Shown here one piece after another: positions 1 to 5,423 of a stretch of DNA of 5,423 nucleotides. Position 1 is the stretch's first letter. Each line of letters begins with the position of its first letter. The stretch spans positions 1 through 5,423 of the forward strand of contig CALPSU020000188.1 in the NCBI GenBank assembly GCA_943326315.2, written 5' to 3'. The position numbers and the translations under genes were made by a program. The notes beneath the pieces were generated by a model. The model saw only the letters and a list, made by a program, of their open reading frames with translations, was not told the DNA's origin and did no database searches. Source of the stretch: Chryseobacterium gleum. Its GTDB lineage: Bacteria; Bacteroidota; Bacteroidia; Flavobacteriales_D; Crocinitomicaceae.

Positions 1-86
1 AATTCTATCATTTAGAGATGTATTTAACTTTATAGGTCTGCTTTTTTTAGGATAATTGTTGTTATTTTATGTAGATTCGATTTATT

Positions 87-106
87 ATTTAATTTATTAA
101 TTAAAT
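87..106. repeat. AT-only inverted repeat, 8-base arms with 4-base loop
   Basis: ATTTAATT (87-94) and AATTAAAT (99-106) are perfect reverse complements around the loop TATT. With no G or C pair the RNA hairpin would be weak, and no T-run follows, so this is not a terminator. In DNA this AT-rich it may be chance, or a binding site for a small dimeric protein. Confidence 0.25.
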
Positions 107-182
107 GTCCAAACACGTGTACATAAAAATACTAATATAATAAATCATAACAGTTTCTAAATAATTTTTGAGCTTTTATTTG

Positions 183-197
183 TATACTTGCAGGAGG
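183..197 (+). promoter_or_regulatory. Weak candidate Bacteroidetes -7 element followed by an orphan AGGAGG
   Basis: TATACTTG at 183-190 matches the Bacteroidetes -7 consensus TAnnTTTG at five of six fixed positions. The only TTTG close upstream (167-170) leaves just 12 bases of spacing, shorter than the usual distance to the -33 element, so the promoter call is weak. AGGAGG at 192-197 is a perfect anti-16S match, but no ATG, GTG or TTG follows at a usable distance: the nearest start codons are TTG at 232 and ATG at 250. It may be coincidental, or part of the 5' untranslated leader if transcription starts farther upstream. If 183-190 were a real -7 box, transcription would begin at about the AGGAGG, making that site useless for ribosome binding. 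Confidence 0.15.
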
Positions 198-249
198 AAA
201 CCTTAGTTATTATTTTATTATTTTCCAAAATTTGAATCGAAAAGGGCGG

Positions 250-2604
250 ATGAAGATTTTATTTTTTGCTACAAATTCATATCCATATGGAAAGGGAGAG
301 CCCTTGATTCCAAATCAGATTAACTTTTTAAGTAAGGAGTTTGATAAGATAATAATCGTTTCATCTAATCCAGATACCAGAGCTACCTATAAATTGCCTC
401 AAAATGTTGTTTCATATATAGTGCCGTTTAACTTAACTAGATTTCAAAAAATAATTGGGATTTTAAATTTCTTTTCAAAAAATGTAAGAATTGAAAGACA
501 GTTTGCAAAAGAAACGTATAAAATAAAAAACTCATTTTCTATTTTAAAGGTTATTCTTAATTCATATTCAATATGTTTAAGATTTAAAAAGTTCTACTTG
601 AAAATCATTGCCGAACAAGAGCTTGAGGATGAGGAACTATATTTTCATTCGTATTGGTGTACTGAAGCTGTGACAGGATTTACTTTGCTGAAAAAAAAAT
701 ATCCACAGGCAAAAATGTATTCTCGTGTACATGCATATGATTTATATCTCGAAAGGCATAATCCACCTTATTTACCATTTCGTAAGCAAATAATTGAAAA
801 TTTAGACAAGTTTTTCTTTATTTCTGACCAAGGTAAAAAATATTTTAAAGAGTTGTATTTTAACGTTGTAGACGAAAAAAAATTAATTGTAAATCGTTTA
901 GGGGTTAGTCCAATTATTGAATCTGATTCTAAGTTTGAATCAGTTTTGCGTAACCAGATAAAAATAGTAAGTTGTTCTTCATTGATAGAGTTAAAAAGAA
1001 TTGATTTAATGATTGATTCTCTTGGTTTGATTGATGATATTCAAATTGAATGGACCCATTTTGGTGATGGACCATTATTAGAGAAGTATAAAGAATTAGG
1101 AAAACAAAAATTGGGGGTAAAAAAGAATATTCAATTTAATTTCTATGGCTATATTGAAAATGCTAATTTGCTAGATTATTATAATACTAATCATGTTGAC
1201 TTATTTCTGAACACAAGTCAATATGAAGGCGTACCGATTAGTATTATGGAAGCCATGGCATTTAAAATCCCCTGTATTGCCACAAATGTAGGAGGTGTTT
1301 CAGAAATAATTTCACATTCTAACGGTTATTTATTACCTGTCAATTTTAATGTAGAAGAATTAAAAAATATAATAGTTGAACATAGTAAGTTAGCACTTGA
1401 AAATATTGAAAAGAAGAGAGAATCTGCATTCGACACGTGGAGAGATTTATATAATGGAAAAAAAAATTACAAAGATTTAATTAGTGAAATGATAACTCCT
1501 TCTCAAGAGTGCAGCAGGTGTTTATATGACACCAATGATTATCCTGTTATAAATTTTGATAAAAAAGGAGTATGTGAAATTTGTCATATTTATGATGATT
1601 TACAACAAAAAACTGTATTTAATGATGAAGCAGGTAAACAAAAGTTGTTTGAACTTCTAGCAGAGATAAAAAAAGAGGGTGACAACAAAGATTACAATTG
1701 CTTATTAGGTGTGAGTGGTGGTGTTGATAGCAGTTATTTAGCTTATTTATCAAAAGAATGGGGTCTGAAACCTTTAATTTTACATGTAGATAATGGTTGG
1801 AATAGTGAATTAGCATCTAGGAACATCGAAAACATTCTGAAAGTTCTAGACTATAATCTTTACACGCATGTTATTGATTGGGAGGAAATGCGGGATATGC
1901 AATTAGCTTTTTTTAAAGCTTCTGTTGTTGATATTGATTTACCATTTGACAATGCTTTCATGGCAATTTTATATCAAATTGCTAGAAAATTTAAAATAAA
2001 GTACATTCTTTCTGGTCATAATACTGTTACTGAAGGTTGGATGCCGTCTAATTTTACACATTATAAGCTTGACACAATTAATTTAAAATCAATACATAAG
2101 GAATTCGGAACAATAAAAACCAAATCATTTCCTACTATCGGACCATTAAAAGTGTGGTTTTATAATAAATTTCACAAAATAAAATTCATTTCTCCGCTTG
2201 ATTATATTGAATATAACAAAACGGAAGTAAAGAAGAAATTGATGGAGGAGTTGAATTGGAGAGATTATGGTGGTAAACATTATGAAAATATATTTACCAA
2301 ATTTTATCAAGGATATATTTTACCAGAAAAATTCAAAGTAGACAAACGAAAATCTCATCTTTCAACGTTAATATGTTCAGGTCAAGCATCTAAAGAAGAG
2401 GCGCTAAAAGAGTTGGAAAAACCAGCTTATAAGCCAGATGAATTGTGCGGTGATAAAGAGTTTTTTATAAAAAAAATGGAATTAACTGAAAGGGAATTTG
2501 AAGAAATAATGAGCAGGCCCATAAGAAAACACACTCACTATTCTTCCTATATTACAGTTATTAATACGTTGCGAAAAGTGAAACGTATGATTATATCAAG
2601 ATGA
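250..2604 (+). CDS. Fusion protein: GT4-type glycosyltransferase + WbpG/PseA-type N-acetyl sugar amidotransferase
   Basis: A 784-residue cytoplasmic two-domain enzyme. Residues 1 to about 410 form a GT-B fold glycosyltransferase of family GT4. It opens with the Rossmann-type strand MKILFFATNSYPYG, has SRVHAYDLY in the middle, and carries the E-x7-E donor-binding motif at E326/E334 (EGVPISIME), followed by a GGVSEI segment. Residues about 418-784 form a full-length N-acetyl sugar amidotransferase: CxxC pairs at C421/C424 and C442/C445 (likely a metal site), the PP-loop ATPase signature SGGVDSS at 489-495, HVDNGW at 512-517, and SGHN at 588-591. In WbpG/PseA relatives this domain, fed ammonia by HisH/HisF-like partners, converts an acetamido group on a sugar to acetamidino. 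ATG 250 is preferred over the in-frame TTG at 232 because the first strand begins exactly at MKILFF; the TTG start would add six residues (790 in total). A Met codon at 1489 sits at the domain boundary but lacks a ribosome site, so one fused chain is likely. The donor and acceptor sugars cannot be told. Both domain assignments are firm. Confidence 0.9.
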   Translation: MKILFFATNSYPYGKGEPLIPNQINFLSKEFDKIIIVSSNPDTRATYKLPQNVVSYIVPFNLTRFQKIIGILNFFSKNVRIERQFAKETYKIKNSFSILKVILNSYSICLRFKKFYLKIIAEQELEDEELYFHSYWCTEAVTGFTLLKKKYPQAKMYSRVHAYDLYLERHNPPYLPFRKQIIENLDKFFFISDQGKKYFKELYFNVVDEKKLIVNRLGVSPIIESDSKFESVLRNQIKIVSCSSLIELKRIDLMIDSLGLIDDIQIEWTHFGDGPLLEKYKELGKQKLGVKKNIQFNFYGYIENANLLDYYNTNHVDLFLNTSQYEGVPISIMEAMAFKIPCIATNVGGVSEIISHSNGYLLPVNFNVEELKNIIVEHSKLALENIEKKRESAFDTWRDLYNGKKNYKDLISEMITPSQECSRCLYDTNDYPVINFDKKGVCEICHIYDDLQQKTVFNDEAGKQKLFELLAEIKKEGDNKDYNCLLGVSGGVDSSYLAYLSKEWGLKPLILHVDNGWNSELASRNIENILKVLDYNLYTHVIDWEEMRDMQLAFFKASVVDIDLPFDNAFMAILYQIARKFKIKYILSGHNTVTEGWMPSNFTHYKLDTINLKSIHKEFGTIKTKSFPTIGPLKVWFYNKFHKIKFISPLDYIEYNKTEVKKKLMEELNWRDYGGKHYENIFTKFYQGYILPEKFKVDKRKSHLSTLICSGQASKEEALKELEKPAYKPDELCGDKEFFIKKMELTEREFEEIMSRPIRKHTHYSSYITVINTLRKVKRMIISR

Positions 2605-2608
2605 TGGA

Positions 2609-3895
2609 ATGAAAAAAGTAATTATTATATCTTATTTTTTTACTCCCTGTAATTTGACAGCATCACAACGAGCTTTAGGCTGGGCTAAATATTTGAAAGA
2701 ATTTGGGTTTTATCCAGTAATTGTTACACGCAATTGGGATTTACCGATTGCCAAACCAGAAGATACAGGAAGATCATCTGGAAATAAAATTGTACATGAA
2801 AAATTTGACGATTATGAAGTGTATTATCTTCCTTATGTTAGTAGCTTAAGAGATCGGATTTATTTAAAAAAGTCGACGTCAAAAATAAACGTTTTATTAC
2901 GGAAAACATTGACGTTTTTAGAATTGCTACTCTTCAACTTTACAACCAAAGTTTTACCCTACCGAAACCTGTATTCTTTTTCTAAAAACTATCTAGAAAA
3001 AAATAGGGATATTGAACATTTGATTATTTCAGCAAGTCCCTTTCCGATGTTTCGCTTTGGATATTTATTGAATAGAAAATTTGGCATAAAATGGCTTGCA
3101 GATTATAGAGATGACTGGGGTACAAATGAAGTTAGGATTTATTCTAAACTTGAAAAATTTTTAAATATTTTTGAGAGAAATAGCGAACGAAAATGGGTAA
3201 GAACAGCTTCAATGGTGAGTAGTATTTCTGATCATTACACGAATAAAATCAAGGGGTTTACTGGTAAGGAAGGTGAAACTTTATTAAACGGCTATTTTGA
3301 AGAAGATTTTGAAAACCTGCAATTGAACGGATCTGTTGATTTTATGGTGATTTATAATGGCACCTTATATAATAGTCAGCCCGTAGAAAATATATTAAAT
3401 GCTTTTCATGTTTTTCTAAAACAGAATGAAGAGTATGCATCCATGATAAAATTTGTTTTTGCTGGCACAGCGTTCGATCCACAGCAGGTTCAGCGAATTA
3501 GAAATGTGAGTCAATCCTTTTCGGAAAATGTTGTTATTACGGACAGAAAACCTAGAAAGGAAATATTAGAGATGCAGCATTCTGGTCATGTATTAATTAT
3601 GATTTCTCATTCTGATTGTAAAGGCATTCCTTCAAGTAAATTATACGAGTATATGGCCATTGGAAAACCAATAATTTCTTTTCCTCCAGACAAAGATATT
3701 ATTGATGAGACCTTAGGAAGATTAAATTTGGGGTACATCTGTTCAACAGAAAATGAAATTACAGATAAATTAAACGATATATTTCAGGAGTTTTTAGATC
3801 ATAACAATACATTAGTTCCTGATAGAGAGTATGTCCGATTATTTTCCAGAAGGCAACAGGTGAAAAAAACAGCAGATCTATTAGCTAAAATGTAA
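2609..3895 (+). CDS. GT4-like glycosyltransferase, polysaccharide cluster
   Basis: A 428-residue protein, probably a cytoplasmic or membrane-associated glycosyltransferase of GT-B fold that adds one sugar to the repeat unit. The N-terminus MKKVIIISYFFTPC is the first Rossmann strand, followed by SQRALGWAKYLKEFGFYPVIVT, typical of the acceptor half of GT4 enzymes. ADYRDDWG (D165, R167, D168, D169, W170) is a signature seen in a subgroup of bacterial GT4 proteins. The donor half shows VIYNGTLY and the segment KLYEYMAIGKPI with K344 and E347. The first Glu of the classical E-x7-E motif is absent here, as expected for the K-x-x-E-Y subgroup. No signal peptide or clear membrane helix is seen; a hydrophobic patch near residues 100-115 (LTFLELLLFNFTT) may aid membrane contact. 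The start lies four bases after the preceding stop, with no Shine-Dalgarno sequence, which suggests co-transcription and translational coupling. Sugar specificity is unknown. Confidence 0.85.
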   Translation: MKKVIIISYFFTPCNLTASQRALGWAKYLKEFGFYPVIVTRNWDLPIAKPEDTGRSSGNKIVHEKFDDYEVYYLPYVSSLRDRIYLKKSTSKINVLLRKTLTFLELLLFNFTTKVLPYRNLYSFSKNYLEKNRDIEHLIISASPFPMFRFGYLLNRKFGIKWLADYRDDWGTNEVRIYSKLEKFLNIFERNSERKWVRTASMVSSISDHYTNKIKGFTGKEGETLLNGYFEEDFENLQLNGSVDFMVIYNGTLYNSQPVENILNAFHVFLKQNEEYASMIKFVFAGTAFDPQQVQRIRNVSQSFSENVVITDRKPRKEILEMQHSGHVLIMISHSDCKGIPSSKLYEYMAIGKPIISFPPDKDIIDETLGRLNLGYICSTENEITDKLNDIFQEFLDHNNTLVPDREYVRLFSRRQQVKKTADLLAKM

Positions 3896-3903
3896 AAATT
3901 AAG

Positions 3904-4881
3904 ATGAGAGATAATGTCTTTAAATTACTTTATTCTTTAGGTGTCCCATCATTTTTACGTTTGGATAAATCTAAACAAATTACCATTCTGAGTTTACACC
4001 GAATTTCGCCCGAAAGAGATTTATTCTTTGATCCAATAGATCCAATCGTTTTTAAGCAACTTTTGGGATATATCAAAAAACATTATGAAGTAATTTCTTT
4101 TAATGAACTTCCTTTTCGGCAAAACAAATCAAAAAAGCCCTTATTAATCTTATCTTTCGATGATGGTTATTATGATTTTTACGAATATGCCTTGCCCATT
4201 TTAAGAGGCTATGATTTGGTTTCTAATCATAACATTGTGAATACTTGCGCGTCTTTCAATACGGTTATTTGGACACAAAGATTCAATTATTTATTTTCTT
4301 TTGCTAAGAACAAAAATACGGATTTGGTCATTGAAATAGAAGGGGATACATATAAAATTTCTGATTTTCAAAACAATTGGTTGATTTTTAACCTTGAGAT
4401 GTTTAAACGTTTTTTGAAATTACCTGAAATAGTGCGAATTGAAAAAATTGATAATCTAGAAAATAAATATTCAGTAAAGGCCTCTTATCGAATGATGAAC
4501 TGGGATGAAATTTATGATTGTTCAAATAATAATGTCGAAATAGGTTCACATACATACTCACACAATGTACTTTCTACCATTGAAGACAAATCGGTTCTAA
4601 TTAAAGAAATTCACGGGTCAAAGAAAGAAATTGAAGAAAAAATAAAGAAAGATGTGAATGTACTAGCGCTACCGAACGGACAAAGTTCAGCCTTGGTGGA
4701 CACACTTGTTCAAGAAAGTGGTTTCAATTATTTATTGTATGTGGATGATAAAACAAATCTAGTTAAGGATAGCATGAATAACAGTAAATTTCAGGTGTAT
4801 AACAGGATTAATTTACTAAATGAAAATTATGCTGAAATGATTTTAAGAAGCGAACTATTTCATAGTAAAATAAGAAAATAA
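3904..4881 (+). CDS. Polysaccharide deacetylase family protein (NodB/CE4 fold)
   Basis: A 325-residue metal-dependent carbohydrate N- or O-deacetylase candidate. Recognisable elements, in order, are the opening strand ILSLHRIS (about 28-35), motif 1 SFDDG with D86 (predicted catalytic base) and D87 (predicted metal ligand), motif 2 SHTYSH with H216 and H220 (the H-x3-H metal ligands), and motif 3 ALPNG at about 255-259 in place of the classical R-x-P-Y. The metal triad D-H-H is therefore intact. About 128 residues separate motifs 1 and 2, longer than in the compact NodB domain, and contain an inserted lysine- and aromatic-rich segment (WTQRFNYLF onwards). There is no signal peptide, so it probably acts in the cytoplasm on a nucleotide- or lipid-linked sugar rather than on exported polymer. 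It starts eight bases after the glycosyltransferase stop, and the next gene overlaps its stop codon. The substrate cannot be told from sequence; an inactive paralogue is unlikely given the intact triad. Confidence 0.85.
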   Translation: MRDNVFKLLYSLGVPSFLRLDKSKQITILSLHRISPERDLFFDPIDPIVFKQLLGYIKKHYEVISFNELPFRQNKSKKPLLILSFDDGYYDFYEYALPILRGYDLVSNHNIVNTCASFNTVIWTQRFNYLFSFAKNKNTDLVIEIEGDTYKISDFQNNWLIFNLEMFKRFLKLPEIVRIEKIDNLENKYSVKASYRMMNWDEIYDCSNNNVEIGSHTYSHNVLSTIEDKSVLIKEIHGSKKEIEEKIKKDVNVLALPNGQSSALVDTLVQESGFNYLLYVDDKTNLVKDSMNNSKFQVYNRINLLNENYAEMILRSELFHSKIRK

Positions 4882-5423
4882 TGGATGATTATAAAATTGA
4901 AAGACTTACTCCTGATCGATTTGAAGTATTGTTACCATTAATGAAGGACTGTTTTGGTATAAATGTGAACATCGAATATTTTAAATGGAAATTCTTAGAC
5001 AATCCAGCAGGTGAATTCATAGGATTTATTGCTGTAAAAAAAGAAACAGAAGAAATCGGTGCTTATTATGGAGTAATACCTGAAGTGTATTGGATGCAAG
5101 GTGTTAAAGAGGTAGTTTATCAATCATGCGACACAATGACTCATAGTTTGCATAGAAGAAAGGGATTGTTTCAAAAATTAGCAGCTCATTGCTATGATTA
5201 TCTAGAAAAAAACCATACGCTTTTTGTAATTGGATTCGGAGGTGAGCAGTCAACTCCTGGGTTTATTAAATTGGGTTGGCGTAAATTATTTGATTTTCGA
5301 TTTCTATTTATTCCGAAAATTTTATGTTTAACTTATAAATTTTCACGTGAATATAATGGAATTAGTGAAGTTTCTCCTTCCGATATTTTTCATTTAAAGC
5401 AAAATAAAAGTCAGACAAGAATA
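4881..5423 (+). CDS. GNAT-type N-acyltransferase, N-terminal part (runs off the window)
   Basis: The first 181 residues of a protein with no stop before the window edge. It begins MDDYKIERLTPDRFE, a typical GNAT first strand and helix. It continues through FKWKFLDNPAG (about 34-44), a central strand GFIAVKKETEEIGAYYGVIP (48-67), and the acetyl-CoA binding motif A region SCDTMTHSLHRRKGLFQKLA, in which R92, R93, G95 and F97 fit the (R/Q)-x-x-G-x-(G/A/F) pyrophosphate loop. IGFGGEQSTPGFIKLGW (117-133) matches the motif B part of this subgroup, which ends in K-L-G-W. It probably transfers an acyl group from acyl-CoA to an amine, and in this context an amino sugar is the natural guess. Its ATG shares one base with the preceding TAA (TAATG), so translation is likely coupled to the deacetylase. 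A second domain beyond the edge cannot be excluded. Confidence 0.8.
   Translation, partial: MDDYKIERLTPDRFEVLLPLMKDCFGINVNIEYFKWKFLDNPAGEFIGFIAVKKETEEIGAYYGVIPEVYWMQGVKEVVYQSCDTMTHSLHRRKGLFQKLAAHCYDYLEKNHTLFVIGFGGEQSTPGFIKLGWRKLFDFRFLFIPKILCLTYKFSREYNGISEVSPSDIFHLKQNKSQTRI

Larger units (their letters stand above)
1..249. other. AT-rich leader upstream of the gene cluster; no supportable gene
   Basis: No gene can be supported here. All three forward frames are open at the left edge and close early, at stops 13-15, 33-35 and 53-55. The frame ending at 53-55 would give a short hydrophobic tail (ILSFRDVFNFIGLLFLG), which could be the C-terminus of an upstream membrane protein such as a flippase or polymerase, but 17 residues cannot establish this. 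The rest is stop-rich and strongly AT-biased. It contains an AT-only inverted repeat (87-106), an 8-base palindrome ACACGTGT (113-120) and an orphan AGGAGG (192-197). No hairpin followed by a T-run that would make a convincing terminator was seen, although a run of seven T lies at 42-48. Confidence 0.5.

Noticed and set aside
2..55. C-terminal tail of an upstream membrane protein
   Set aside because: Only 17 hydrophobic codons are visible before the stop at 53-55, and the other two forward frames are also open at the edge. Too short to call a gene.
36..60. T-run at 42-48 as a rho-independent terminator of an upstream gene
   Set aside because: No G/C-containing hairpin stem precedes the T-run on the + strand, nor is there a matching stem for the opposite strand.
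113..120. ACACGTGT palindrome as an operator
   Set aside because: A single 8-base palindrome with no second copy nearby and no regulator gene in view; chance is a sufficient explanation.
1619..1816. Open antisense reading frame of 65 codons on the - strand inside the amidotransferase domain
   Set aside because: It lies wholly opposite the conserved PP-loop region. Its product is His/Leu/Cys-rich low-complexity sequence with no recognisable domain, as expected for a shadow of an AT-rich coding strand.
1489..2604. A separate amidotransferase gene starting at the internal ATG 1489
   Set aside because: The frame continues without a stop from the glycosyltransferase domain, and no ribosome-binding sequence or spacer precedes this ATG. 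An additional internal start cannot be fully excluded but is not supported.
1..5423. CRISPR array, tRNA/rRNA genes, insertion sequence or phage attachment site
   Set aside because: No regularly spaced direct repeats, cloverleaf sequences, transposase motifs or terminal inverted repeats were seen. Apart from the leader, the window is almost completely coding.

Overview
The window is AT-rich (about 30% GC by eye). It carries four tightly packed genes, all on the + strand, and reads as the inside of a surface-polysaccharide (capsule, exopolysaccharide or O-antigen-like) biosynthesis cluster. Low GC, very short gene junctions without Shine-Dalgarno sequences, and the style of the encoded proteins suggest a member of the Bacteroidetes (flavobacteria/cytophaga type). 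This is inferred from general character, not from a marker gene.

Layout. Positions 1-249 hold an AT-rich leader with no supportable gene, though the tail of an upstream gene could end within the first ~55 bases. Positions 250-2604 encode a 784-residue two-domain protein. It has a GT4-type glycosyltransferase at the N-terminus and a complete WbpG/PseA-type N-acetyl sugar amidotransferase (two CxxC pairs and an SGGVDSS PP-loop) at the C-terminus. Positions 2609-3895 encode a second GT4-like glycosyltransferase. Positions 3904-4881 encode a polysaccharide deacetylase (NodB/CE4 fold) with no signal peptide. From 4881 to the window edge runs the first 181 residues of a GNAT-type acyltransferase, whose ATG overlaps the deacetylase stop codon by one base.

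How the genes may work together. Two glycosyltransferases would add sugars to a growing repeat unit on the cytoplasmic side of the membrane. The other three activities (amidotransferase domain, deacetylase, acyltransferase) belong to families that can all act on the nitrogen substituent of amino sugars: amidation of an N-acetyl to an acetamidino group, removal of an N-acetyl, and transfer of a new acyl group. The simplest hypothesis is a cluster making a glycan with an unusual N-substituted amino sugar. The most notable feature is the single-chain fusion of a glycosyltransferase to an N-acetyl sugar amidotransferase, which could couple modification of a sugar to its transfer. The glutaminase and cyclase-like partners (HisH/HisF type) usually required by the amidotransferase are not in the window.
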